Positions 22,691 through 35,021 of a stretch of 64,000 nucleotides of DNA are shown here, one piece after another (position 1 is the first letter of the stretch; the number at the start of each line of letters is the position of its first letter). The position numbers and the translations under genes are program-made. This DNA is from Lunularia cruciata (Eukaryota > Streptophyta > Marchantiopsida > Lunulariales > Lunulariaceae). The DNA is taken from the NCBI GenBank assembly GCA_948567375.1, contig OX419756.1, positions 59,844,333-59,908,332 of the forward strand, written 5' to 3'. The notes below the pieces were generated by a model. That model had not been told where the DNA came from and ran no database searches. It saw only the letters and a program-made list of their open reading frames with translations.

Positions 22691-23700
22691 TACTTTTTGT
22701 GCATCCCAATGGACATTGGAAGACCTTCCTCCTTTGCTTCACTACTGTCAGATTGGACAAGAAGTTTGTAGTCTTCCTTGATGGAGCGATTGTGTTAGCA
22801 TACGCTACATTTTCTTTTAGTTGACTCGTCCATTCCTCGGTCCACTAAAGCATGTCTTTGTTCTTGCTCCAGAAAGGGTGCATGCATTTGGATCCTAGCT
22901 CGACCATGCAGTAGGGTATTTTTTACTCGCACTAGCCACCTTCTCTAAGCAATGAGGTTTTACTGAGGTTTGATCCACCTGTTTGCATCTTTGGTACTCA
23001 CTTGTGAGTGTTGTTCTACACTAGATGCAACAACGGTCCATATGACACAATGTCCTTTTGGAAGATAGAGGATAGCTACCTATAATGTCATCATGGATAT
23101 AGTGTTTACTATGGCACGAGAGAGTGGATACCTTGCTTGGAGGGAGCATGCATATGCTTTGTAGATGATATGTGTTAGAGTAGACTTGCACTTGGTCCGA
23201 GATGATCAGGTGATAGTGGTGGATGTTGTGGTTATAGATACTACACGCGATGCAATTATGAAGGGAGTGATTACTCATCCTCCTAGATGGGCGGCAAGCG
23301 GAGTAGCAACACGCAAAGTCTCCAAGTATAGGGATATGCAACAAGGTCACCACTTTATTCCTCTAGCCATGGAGTTATATGGAGCAATGGACATAACATT
23401 TGACACATAGAGCTTATCATATTAGACGTCAAGGGGTACCATTCTCACTCTCATACTTTGTTGCATATTTTAGACAATGTATGTCCATTGCTCTACAGAG
23501 AGCATTGGTTGGTGCAATCTATAGGAGAGCAATCATGCTTCTTCAGTTTCTCCAATAGTTTGTAAACCTTACAACTTGCATAACTTGGATATCTTAGGTA
23601 CGGTAAGGTAGATTTCTCCTATCTATATTATTGGGGTCTAGTCCTATTTTACCTCTTTTGTCTCTCCCATGTACATCTAGATGTGTTCCCGTGGTCAACT
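22690..23700 (+). mobile_element. RLE-type non-LTR retroelement, 5'-truncated copy 2
   Basis: It matches copy 1 from about 9090 to its tail, without the LTR insertion: GGACATTGGAAGACCTTCC and TCTTCCTTGATGGAGCGAT, then GTTGACTCGTCCATTC. The endonuclease-like region survives in part (23165-23410: VIVVDVVVIDTTRDA, ATRKVSKYRDM, FIPLAMELYG). The tail at 23590-23700 starts ATCTTAGGTACGGTAAGGTAGATTTCTC and is internally deleted near its end. Stops show it is inactive. Confidence 0.65.
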
Positions 23701-23709
23701 TTCTGCCCA

Positions 23710-25410
23710 TTGCTGCATTAAATTCCAGATATTGGGACTATCGATGGAAGAAAACATTTCAACTTCATCAAGGGTCACTCATTCATTCTTCTTCAGTTGA
23801 TTTCCCAAACATCAGCCCAACAAAGCCCTCACCCCGATAAAATACTTACAACAAGCTTTGCATCTCATAGTTGAAAATTTCACTTTGAGTACATGCATAG
23901 AAAATTGGCAAATCTTTTAAATGGTGCCCATACCAACTGGACTTATGCTTCTCTATTCATTCTCGTGAGATTTACTTTTAAAGTTAATTGGGAGCTACTA
24001 TGTGACTGGTTCCTTGAAAATTATTCTCTCATCACTTGTTGAAATGATAAAATATGTAGTTAATATATAAAATATTAGATCTTTCGAGAAACTCTTTGTA
24101 AGAATAAAATAGAAAATAAGAACATGTTAATTTTTTAACCATGGAAGAGGTTACGTATATTCCTACAAAATGGATTTCTTAAATACGGGGATAATAACTC
24201 ACCTTCCTATAAATACGGAAAAGATGCTGAAATAATATTGCAATAAGAGTACAGGTATATCGAATGCACATACCGTACATTAGATAATCTGCCAGTTCTG
24301 CCGACTCGGCGATGCAACTAGACACGGACTGACCATAGTTAAGAGGTTCACTGTAGCGACTGAACTGCTTTGTCCATCCCCGGTGGCTACAGCTAGACAC
24401 GTGTATGGAACGAAACGGTAGTCCAAAGAGGCTGGAGTAAAGACATCCATCGCTGATTAATGAAATGCGCAAGTCATCTGGATGAATTTGCAGGTAATTT
24501 GACGTCATTTCACCTCCTCCTCCTCGCCATTTGATTGCATTGATTTCATGGTCGACTTAAAGACTGCGCTGCATGATTGGGGTCCTAATTCGACCACAGA
24601 GGGCTAATGGCACAGAATGAAGCTCTTTGGACCGCGCGGAAGCCCTCGTTCGCTGTCTTGTCCTTCAGACCGCACTGTACATCAGTAAGAATCACATGCG
24701 AGAAACGAACACGCTCAATTCTGCTGCTGCATGCGAGTGAGAAAGAGACAACGAGTTGAGAGTACTGTACTGCTAAGTCCATTCACATGTTGTCCTTTAT
24801 GCGAGTCTGCGGCGGCCATGTCCTTTGCTTTTGATGCTTAAATCGATATCCATTGCTTTTTCTCGTTGCTCGTCGGAACCCATTTCGATACTCATATCAC
24901 AGTTCTGGGACTTCACATGAGCGATGCTCTTTGGCCCGGACTGGAGTTCTCTAGTTAATTTAATTAGAGAACAAGTTGAGGATCCATCTCGAGGGATGAA
25001 ATATAACTGAGTGTTACAAATGGATCAAATTCATGTGGAGAGCATGGCTACGTAGAGAACCGACATACCAAGGTTCTGCTGTAAGGGAATTGTTCCCTAG
25101 ATCTCCTCCAAGGGGTATCATCAAACAATATCGACGGATTCACAACGACATACCAGACTTGAAAAAAATTGTGTAGTTAGGGAGCGGAGACTTGAGTGAT
25201 CGTTGAGTTCTGAAATTTCTGAGAGATGATGTAGACGGAGTTAAATAGTTGTGCTCCGGATTATAATTTCTTCATTGTATTCTATTTGGTGATTTTCTTA
25301 TTTCTCAGGCATTCTCAGTCAGTCAACAGAGGCCCTTCATCCCGAGGCTTCATAAGACAGCACCCATGTACCACATAGGAGGCGGTAGATACTCTTCTAC
25401 AGGTAGCTGT
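23710..25410. other. No gene recognised
   Basis: Includes an open frame at 24179-24508 (minus) with no family resemblance. Confidence 0.35.
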
Positions 25411-25413
25411 ATA

Positions 25414-25440
25414 TCACATGTCCTGCAGCAGGACATGTGA
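25414..25440. repeat. 27-bp near-perfect palindrome
   Basis: TCACATGTCCTGC, one central A, then GCAGGACATGTGA. The arms are 13 bp and exact. CATGTGA is repeated once more directly after it. Confidence 0.85.
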
Positions 25441-25737
25441 CATGTGATGTTCATCTTGGTCTAGTGCTTGGAGTTACACTTCAGACAGAAGAAATTAATG
25501 AAAGTGCAAAACTTGCACGATTGGCTCCAACCATGGCGGATGGCCACTTCCCATCGGAGTCGTATAGGCAGGAAATTTTCGACCTGACCGTGGTGACTGG
25601 ATTAGAGTCGTGTTTAAGAGGATGACACGCATCGAGTATGTAATGAAAGAGATGGACAAGAGAGGAGATCGCAGGGAAAGTAGGTAATGGCGAGTATTGG
25701 ACTTAGGAATCGACAATAACACTGCAGCAATCCTTGT

Positions 25738-25770
25738 ATGGGCTTGATGGGGTCTTCCCGTCACTACTCA
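25738..25770 (+). repeat. Fragment of the LINE-like tail
   Basis: GGGCTTGATGGGGTCTTCCC matches the core of the dispersed tail. Only about 30 bp are recognisable. Confidence 0.4.
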
Positions 25771-25779
25771 CCCACTATA

Positions 25780-28700
25780 GTGCTTTATACGTTTCTGGAC
25801 TTGTAAGATATTCATGTTTTGCAAGTTTTAACAGTTGTGTGCCTGATTTTAGAACAGAAATGAGTGCGTGAGAAAGTCGTCTCACTTTGGATCTCGCATA
25901 TGTTGCTCTATATGAGTTTACGTCGTTAGTTCTCAACTACAGACCGAAAAGGAGTACTGACAAAAAGAGCAAAATATTCTGAAGTGTTTAGTTTCGGATG
26001 ATTTCGTTCTATAAGCTATTATTGATGACGTTTGTGGAAACTAGCTTCATATTAACCGACGTTACTGTCCTGTTGATCTAGATCTATAACTAGATAGCAG
26101 ATTAAAAACTAAGTTCAATCATAAAGGTAATAAAAGCTATTTTCCTAGTTTTCGTATAGACCAAGGGTTATTCTAAAAGCATAGAATCAATGATTTTATA
26201 AGCCAGCATTCCTCGATGATAGGATTTCTCTATACGATAGGAAGAACAACTTTGGCACAGATGTCTCCTTAATGTTACGTCTAGAGAAGTAAAGCAAGAA
26301 ATTTGACAATTTCTCTTATAAATAGATTTTAAAGAATGGAGGAAGGCAGAGTTGGCAAACTATATGCTTTTTTTGTTCATGGGTCCCCGAAGAAAACAAG
26401 CATTTTGGAAAAAGATTTTATTTTTTTGATTTCCATATTAATCCTGCTCGCGCAAAGTGTACACTTTTGCGGAGAATCTATTTTGTACAAGAAATAGTTC
26501 AGCCCCCAAATAATTAACCGAACAAAGCATTTATGACTGATCCAATATTTTCTGAATTTATGTGCATCCATCCAATATATACTAGCATACATTTTTTAAT
26601 AGTAAAGTATTGTAGTAAAGAAGTTCGTAAGTGAATTTTATTAAGGTTCACAAAAATAAAAATTTTAACAAAAATGAAAATTGATTACTTAGTATCTTTA
26701 TATCAGGCTTTATTTATAATTAGAATAAAATTAGAAAATTAGAATATTCTTCATAAAGAATCTAAAAATAAAATAAAAATCTAATTGTGCTCTTATATGA
26801 TTATAAAATGAATTCTTTACTGAACCAATAGGGTGAAACCCTGGCCATTACGAAAACAGATATACTACAGACAGATGATTTCTCCATATTATAGACTATA
26901 GATTATAGACAGATTAAGAAATTGAAATTAAATATTTTATTCTTGAATTTGTGTAGGTTAGTGGACATTTTCATTGATTTAATTACAAGCTTGGAGTATG
27001 TAGCAAAATAAGAGATATCTAAACTCCTCTGAGTTGCATACTTATAATCTGATAAGGTAAGTGATACATCCCTTAATAAGCATTTCAACCAAAAATGATA
27101 TTTTAGTCCCATCAACTTACATGTTTAAATCTAGTTACTGTGGGGTAATTTATTTGTATTATCTCCTACTGTCATTTGTTGTTTAGCTTCAAGTCTAGTA
27201 TGTTTTTTTGGGTTTAATTCTATTTCAACTTTACTGTTTCCTATGAATCGATCCATTTTATACTAGGAAATTAGGATAACATGATTTTAAGTACCTCATA
27301 ATAAGTAAAGAGGTTTAGTAGATGAATGAGAGTGCGGATAATAAAGTCAATGAGTCTCTAGTGAGCCATGTATAAGTAATGATTTAATTTCGACTCATTA
27401 AAATTAAGCTTCTGAGAAGTAATTATACATTTCAAATATTTCATTTGAACTAGTCGGTGTGGCCTGTTGCTTTATAATTATACCAAAGTACACTAATATT
27501 GGAAATTATATAAATTATTTGAGAAAAAGTAAATGTATAGCTTTGATAAAATTTACTATCAATCCTCAGTTATACATTTCTTCCTTTTAAGTTCATAAAG
27601 TGTTGAGGACAAATTTACGAGTGGTATATCTACCACATAAGAGACAAATTATACTATCCCCTAATTGAACGATATAAAAACACGATATATGTTATGCCTA
27701 CTTCAACAATATAAAAAGCAATTGATATAAAGTTTCGTACATGAAGCAAAAATGGACAGTCGGATAAAGCCTTGAAGTAATTTTCATCGTGTCGCTTCAC
27801 CTTTGTGAATACTTATATTTTAGTCTGTTCTTTGCAATTTGTATAGCTGCTTAGTTGGTTAGTCTGATTGTAGTCTTTGACATCCAAATATTTAGGACAG
27901 AAATTATGTCAGATCTTCGAAATTCTTCCTGGCCCCTCCACCGTTACTCCCCTTCCCTTCATCTGGGTTGGGTTATGGTGCAAGAGATGAGTTCCGACGA
28001 TATTGACAGACAACGTCAGTGAAAGAACAGGCGGTCGCACCACAAGCCTTAACCCTTGGGAGAGAATGCAACTATCTGACTCGTTGTCTTAGGTAGATTA
28101 ATTGGACTGGCATAGTTGATCACTCTGTGAATATATACCAGTCACGACTCCCACTTAGAGGAGATTTGTAGTTACTATGAGGTTAGAGCGATGCTCTTGA
28201 CCTCTTCCTATTTCTGACGCAAATATCAGGGATGTATCAAGAGGGAACAATAGTCAAATTGCGCAGAATTGGCAGTCGTTTCATGCCCTTTCTAAAAGTT
28301 GCTGTGGAGTTCTGGAGACGGTCTTGCCCAAGGACTCATGGATCACATTAATTTTGCACTTGAGGTCAGATTCTCATAACCTCCAATTAGTGCAGAGTTG
28401 CAGTAAGTCCAGTCTAGTTATTTGACACTACTTGAAGAACCAGTGAGGAATGGTATCCGAGTATGTAATAATTGGACGGATGGAAAGCACTCCCATACAA
28501 TTGTTGCTCACCATTATTCTCCTAGGGCCTTTTGCAGTAAACATTTATGGCCCAGTGGGGAACTCGATTCCACAAATAAAACCAATCCTCCATTACGGGT
28601 AAAGAAGCACTGGGGAGAGAGGCACAGGGGCAACTACGGAGGAACTGACTGATTGATACTGGTGCAGAGGGCAGACCATTTCAACAACTGCAATTAATCA

Positions 28701-28990
28701 AATCTGATAAAAGAATGTTCTATTGCTTGATAGAACCCTAACTTTTGCATACTGACTTCTGATCCTTGTGCCACCTACTTTCTTGCGTGTTCCAATAGTG
28801 TTATACAATCTCTAATCCTGTTGTCACGCGCACAAACTTCCAAGCAAGCAGCGTCGTAAGCCTTCATGCGAGTAGCACTATAAACCTGACCGTTCCCTGC
28901 TCTGTAGAAAGGCAGGCACAATATCTGAGAAGTACTAATACCTAAGATATGTGATCTGCAGTTGAAAAAGGGTGGTAAAACAAGTATCAG
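25780..28990. other. No gene recognised
   Basis: AT-rich from about 26100 to 27900. No coding or RNA gene is supported. Confidence 0.4.
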
Positions 28991-28996
28991 ACTAAT

Positions 28997-31900
28997 CTAT
29001 AGTTCGTCACTGCCGCTGGCAAGAGTCCTTCCATTGACGCCAACAAGCTCTGTATCGAACACCAGAGTTGCACCACCTACATATTCCAAGAAATAACCCA
29101 TTGTCAGAAGTGCTTTAACCATCTTACCACGTCTTCCGTATAAACCACTACCGAGGAAACGTACTGTACATACCAACCTCAAAGAAACTACATTATAATT
29201 CTAAACGTGTGAATAGTATATCCACATCATCAGGATCGCGTAAATGACCATGAAACAAACGAGGTGAAGTTTCTCCACATTCGATACCACAGTCAACACT
29301 TAAAGTCAAATGAAGTGGCCATTACCCAAGCAGCACCCAAGTTCTGAGATTGCTTGTGAACCATCCACCAACAAGCAGACGCCCCAGCAATTTGGCTTTC
29401 AAAATAAAACAAGTTGAAGGTAACAAGATATTTAACAAAGGGCCAATCACAGAAACTAAGTACCACGGGGTTAGTGAGAGCCATGAATTACCTGGGATCT
29501 TTGGTGGTGATCCACTATCACCATATCCAAGTTTGGACGGAATTTTCAATTTACGCTTCTCCCCCAAACACATTCCCAACAATCCTTGGTCCCAACCTGT
29601 AATAACCAGAAACACAATGAATCCATCTAGTTGACAACCCTAGAGAAGAAATTCGAATTGATATATGGAAAAAGCATAAATGGACGCTTCTAGCACATGG
29701 CTTTTGTGAAATAAACCTCCAAAGCCTTTCAGCGGATGTACTTGTTTAGTGTTCTGCCAACCTCAGACAGAACCACATCATTTACCCAGCTAAAGGAGAG
29801 GGATAACCCCCAAAACGCTAAGGTATCCACATCGAACTCCATATGCATCAATGGAAGCCTACTTACCTTTGATTACTGAACCTTGACCTAGCTTGAAATC
29901 AAAAGGGGCCCTTCCATAACTTGAATCAAACTCTGTGCCATCCACTAGAGTACCCTGCTCAGCCAATATAGATAAAGTCAAAGAAGCAATCACCAACCTT
30001 TGATAACTCGGCCCGCACCTAGGTCAAATTCAATGGGCTCACCCCTCCCATAGCTTTCATCAAAAACAGTACCGTCTGTGAGAGCCCCCTGTACCAGCAG
30101 TAAAGTAGCAAGTCAAGGGGAAGACTACGCATCATTGCCTTTGATCACAAAAGCTAATCTGACAACAACGGAGATGCTTAGGACTACCTAAATCTGTCGT
30201 TGAGCAATTCAACAAGCACGCCAGTTGAAGTAAATTCTTGTCAACCTGCCAATGCTTCTTTCAAGACATTCCGTTTCTGACGGATATTCAAGGGTCCGTT
30301 AGTTTTGTAGTAATGTCATTGTTTCCGTCAGAAACGGAATGTCTTGAAAGAAGCATTGGCAGGTTGACAAGAATTTACTTCAAGGGTAAACTACAGATAT
30401 CAAGGGTCCGTTAGTTTCTTATTAATTGATAAGAAACCCTTGATAAGTAACCCTTGATATATTACTTACTTATCAATTAAACTACGATGTAAACTACAGA
30501 TATCAAGGGTCCGTTAGTTTCTTCGTAGGTAACTCGAGGATGATGTCATGTCGCCCAAAAGTACATGGCGCTAACTCGACCGATCTTATTCCATATCCTG
30601 AATGGATAAGAATGCGAGGCAGAGCCGCATGTAAGATATTGCAAGAGCAAAAGCATCTAGAAACAATGTGTTTACGTGGTTACTAATATGTGGATGGCTA
30701 GATTTAGGGTTAGGCCAGTTCAAAATAAGATCCCAGAAAAATGTGGATGAAAGATGCACATTACAACATGTCCAGAAGACGCCTTCCAGCTGTTCACTGT
30801 TCAACACCCCTTGCGTCTTCCCAATGTCCAAGACGCGCGGTTAGTTATATTTGTGGTGCTGTCCTGGCCGAGCATGAACTGCTAAAGCCAAGGAATGCAC
30901 CGTCGAACACAAGCAGGGCGTAATATACAGTTCTAGTAAATAATCCGCACGGATGCATGTGAGCTCAGGAGAGATAATTTTGAAGGTTGGTGGCCACATC
31001 TAGTGGTATTACTGCGGAGGTTCAATAGAGACCATGGCGACCATGTTGAGAAACGTAGTGTGCAAAACTGCTCTGCTAATACTCTGTATCCTTTGCAACT
31101 TGTCCTAAGCAGTAGAATTGTGCTTGTATTGTTGCGGTCCTCGCTATACATAAAATGCGCCACATCTTCTGATGAGCTTGAAACGTAGGTCATCTAACAA
31201 GAATTAGCACGAACTTCATTACATTCAAAGCAGGCTGAACAATTTTGCTGTCTGTATAGATAAAAGTCTGCTCACTTTTGAAATTTTCCAGCTTACCAGG
31301 TGAAGTGTATCACATCACCCCACTCTGCCTCAAACGGGCCGTGATAGGGCCGTCCGCAATCAGAGGAACAAGCTTGACGTAATCTGGGGACCTGAAGCCC
31401 TCTAGTTGGACAAGGTTACAGGAAGTAGTGTATCCTTTAAGTCTGCTGATCGACCAAGGGCAACACCCCACATATGGGAGCAGAAGGTCACCTCGTATTA
31501 GGCAATTTAGGAGGTATGAAATTAGGCAAAGAAACAAACGGGATCAAAGATCAAGAGTATGTAGCGAACAGATAGATTCAGGTACGACTAAGGATATAAA
31601 AGGTCGGCGTCCCATGATCCGGCCAGCAGGATGGGGAGCAGTCGGTCTAACAACCTGGCCCATTGATATTTGCAATGTGACCGATGGCACGAGTCAAAAG
31701 GTATTTAAAGTGCTCATCTCAGGGTACAATTCTTAAATCCCTGGTTATTTCGATTGGGTTGTATAATAGATCATGTTCATGAAGCCGTCACCAGTATGCA
31801 GTATGGCTAGTGTCCACCGCTGTCATCTTCAATCGAAAAATTTAGTTTAAACTGTATCCTGGCCCAAATTACTACTTGAGAGTGAAGGTGGCATCCACGA

Positions 31901-33116
31901 AGAATTGTATTTGAGAACACTGACATGATAACTTATACATGATACTAACTGAACTAAGCCATCTGGACATAGCCGCATGAGTTGTAGTTCTAAGAGTCTG
32001 AGAAATGAATTAGCTTCCAGCTCAAAAGGAACGCGACATATTTGTTGAACAGTTGGACACAACTCCCAACAGACTACTCATACTCTCGGTATAGGGAAGT
32101 ACACATTTTACCAGAAAGTGAATTGCTGTTCCATACTCCAAATATGACATCCGACTCACATGTAATCATTGAACGCTCGGGACAAAGTCAACAGCTCAGT
32201 CATTTTCTGAAGGAATGGTTGTGTAACAAGCTTGTGTACTTACTCTGTAATGAACGCTAACTTTATCGCCTTTGTGCGCTTTCACCTCACATGTCTTAGG
32301 CTTGAACTGCGAAGAGCAGACAAAGAGTGCCCCAGTCAGGTACTTTATCCCCAACAAATAGCAGAACACTCTCACGATTACATAACTCTGAAGGTCCGGA
32401 TCTGCTCTAGAATAAACATCAACGTACGTTTCCGAAAGTTTACACCTGGTATTATTTAACTCGGGCCCCAGGTGCTCACATTGATAGCTCACTGGACGCT
32501 TGCAAAGCTTGCAACTTGCAAACGATGTACTGTAGCAAGAGAAAAAGACTATGATAGCACTTTCCTAATCAAAAAAAGAAAGACAAACACCTATATCCAA
32601 GGGAATACCTTCACTCCGATCTGTAGTTCCTTCACATCCTTATCGGCTTTGGCATGAACTACACACATCAACACATTATTATCAGATCTCATATCAACTA
32701 CAAAGCTGCATAGGCGACCTGATAAAGTGTGAGCTCCAACTCACCAGAATCAGTCCCTAGTTATCCTTCGAAGATTAAATACAACGATTCCAACTTGTTC
32801 AGGCCAAGGAAAACATTTCTACTGCTGAGACACGATCAAAGCTCAGTGCAAACCTTTCATCGTTCATCATTCTCATTTCTCTGTACGCATACCAGTAAGT
32901 TACACCCCAGCAACCAAACGGAACAACTGATAGAACAATTGCAGGCTCCATTTGGGAGTTCGTAAACCCTCGCTGTGTTGAGCACTACTCCTTTCCAATG
33001 AAAATGAAGGCGGCATGACCAGCATGACCAAATTTCTCACCTGAAAGAACACACGCCAGAAGGATGCAGAATGCAGCGGCCGCGAGCAGACAGCGATGGC
33101 GACTCCCCATTTTCAT
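28997..33116 (-). CDS. FKBP15: ER-type FKBP peptidyl-prolyl isomerase with a mutually exclusive exon pair
   Basis: Peptidyl-prolyl cis-trans isomerase that speeds proline bond rotation during folding, expected in the secretory pathway. Exons on the minus strand: 33116-33041, 32658-32609, 32306-32244, 30088-29998 (A) or 29954-29867 (B), 29596-29492, 29076-28997. The product is 154 residues with A or 153 with B. Residues 1-25 are a signal peptide (MKMGSRHR, then [16 protein letters not shown]). The domain follows: [26 protein letters not shown], the exon A/B loop, [40 protein letters not shown]. The protein ends SDEL, close to the K/HDEL retention signals. The order and text match plant FKBP15 proteins. 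Start: first ATG, with a second ATG two codons on. All junctions are GT-AG and keep frame. The 2.16-kb intron before exon A holds a perfect inverted repeat. Confidence 0.9.
29867..29954 (-). other. FKBP alternative exon B
   Basis: 88 nt, entered in phase 0 after VHYR and left in phase 1 at ATCAAAG|GTAAGT, a strong donor. It encodes [19 protein letters not shown] and SVIK. It is homologous to exon A (about 19 of 29 residues identical) with one residue deleted after the Arg. The FKBP12 position-46 equivalent is Phe, as in FKBP12 (PFKF). The acceptor is GGCTGAGCAG. Confidence 0.8.
29998..30088 (-). other. FKBP alternative exon A
   Basis: 91 nt, with the same phases as exon B. It encodes [19 protein letters not shown] and RVIK, closest to the standard plant FKBP15 loop (RGDPIEF). 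The position-46 equivalent is Ile. Its donor is weak (AAAG|GTTGGT). Only 43 nt separate its end from the start of exon B. Confidence 0.85.
30225..30383. repeat. Perfect 60-bp inverted repeat (39-nt loop) in the FKBP intron
   Basis: Arms 30225-30284 and 30324-30383 are exact reverse complements over 60 bp, with a 39-nt loop. It lies 137 nt upstream (in the transcript) of exon A. The loop carries CAAGGGTCCGTTAGTTTTGT, a motif repeated twice just beyond the hairpin. It could be a foldback transposon scrap, a young inverted duplication or a small-RNA precursor. Confidence 0.95.
30387..30523. repeat. 34-bp direct repeat bracketing a second stem
   Basis: TAAACTACAGATATCAAGGG and the following 14 bases occur exactly at 30387-30420 and 30490-30523. 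Between them, TTAATTGATAAG and CTTATCAATTAA can pair, enclosing two ACCCTTGATA repeats. It may be a small transposon with short internal palindromes. Confidence 0.85.
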
Positions 33117-35021
33117 CCGCGATCGATCTCGCTGCACGTTCCTGATCAACTTCTGCAGCTCCAGAGGAGAACCAGACTTCCCCTCCGCAGGAGAGAATCG
33201 AACTTAAGCGGCAATAGGCTTTGTGTACAAGAACATACGTCCTCGCGCTTGAACGATATCTCCTCATCTGCTGAACCACAAACGTTCCAGTATCGAAATG
33301 CTCTTCAAATAAAGAATGCAGTACTGTACAGCCACGATTATAATCCTTTTCACAACCGATGAATATTATTAGATTGTCTTCTGACTGTCGATCATTTAAA
33401 TTAGTTATTAGAGACAAAAATGCCGCTTTAATCACACGGTAGGTTACTAGGAACACACATGCAGATTACTAAAATTTCTATCTGGACTTAACTATGCGGT
33501 CTAAATAACCATCAATTAATCACTTTACGCCAGCATATGGAAGTTGGTGGGTGTTTAGGCATGTATCCATCCATCTTTGCTCTAATCAATCTCAATTAAA
33601 AATGTGTCACCTAAGAAATAAAATCTGAGATTAATGCAAGGTACTAGTAGACTATCGAGTAATAATACTGAAAACCCACAAATTTAATTTTATTTGGGGC
33701 ACAATGCCCGATGGTCAAGCTTGCTTGAAGTTTTAAATTTTAAAAAGAATTCGATGGACTTACAAAACTTTCTCGGATGAAAGACCAGATTAGACTAGTC
33801 ACCGTCTTGACAATAACTTTTCTCCAATGCACTTGATAGCCAAATTAACGTAATCACTTATTCAGAATAAACAATATCCTATGTTAAAAGGTATAATTGC
33901 CTCATGATTTAAGATACATGAGATTTCTGAAGTGTTATATTTCGGTTCTCTCCTAAACACTATTAATGGCACACTACTCACAAGAATATAAAAACATCAA
34001 TAACCACAGGTTGATACGTGAATATGACCAATAAATTAGACTTTTGTCTGGACTGTTGTGTCATCATTTATTACTAGTCTCTACGAAAACGTGCTCATGT
34101 AGTTCCCCAAATCGCACAGCTTCAGACATTGGATTGAGCGTATAGCAGTAAGCAACTCAAAAGAAGGATGGAAAACCCCCATCAAGAGTGAAGCCCGAAG
34201 TTGTTGTTGACCAAGCAACAGGAGGCAATGATCTCGCCGGTAGAAGTCCGAAGAGGTGGCCTCGTCGTCATTTCTTTCCAATAACCTTGTGCAACTGTCT
34301 GCGGTGTGACCAAATTCGCTATTCAGAACACCACGGCCACGTCATGGTCAACAGAGTTGTCGCCAGATGAGGGCGGAAAACCAATGGGAAAATGACACGA
34401 GGCTCTTGGAGAGTGGGGATTGGCTGCTTAGCCGCATACTGACATGTCACAAAGTACACATCACGAGATGTTCTTAGTACTCGAGGGAATCTTCTTCTCC
34501 TCCATCGGCACCAGAGACCGAAGATGGATCTGAACCAAATTCCATGAGGAGCTGGAAACGAAATCTAAAAGTCACCACGATTCGATCCAAGTAGTATAGA
34601 ATTTCGCGTGCTTGGTGCTTGCCTTATTGGTCTGTGGAAGCTCTGAGTCCCCGGGGGCAGCAATGTCTTCTTATACTGCAAGTGCCTGAGGCTAGGAAGC
34701 ACGAAAGGAAGCGTAGTGTCGACAAATTGCGGTTGCCGACAGAGCTTCCCGTGATTGATCGGTTGACTGGTAGCGGACAGTGGGCAGTGTGCGTTGTCAT
34801 GGTGTGGGAGCTCGACAGCCGGCCGGCTCGTAATTCGGAAAGAATACCGTGTTGAACCCGAACTTCAAGAAGGAAAAGATACCCGCGGATTCTTAGACGG
34901 AATAGAGAGGTTTGGGGCTTGAGGACTATGTTTCGGAGATGACGTAGCTTGCCGTGGGAGGTGAATTTGAAAGTTAGTCTGCGTATCATTTGATTATCCA
35001 TGCGATCCAGCTTTCGGCACC
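33117..35021. promoter_or_regulatory. Shared upstream region of divergent FKBP and AIM24 genes
   Basis: The two genes face away from each other across 1.9 kb, so both promoters must lie here. I see no clear core elements. Frames within it (34081-34281, 34624-35088) show no family match. Confidence 0.4.

Noticed and set aside
24179..24508. 109-residue minus-strand frame
   Set aside because: No domain, no splice partners, no conserved motif.
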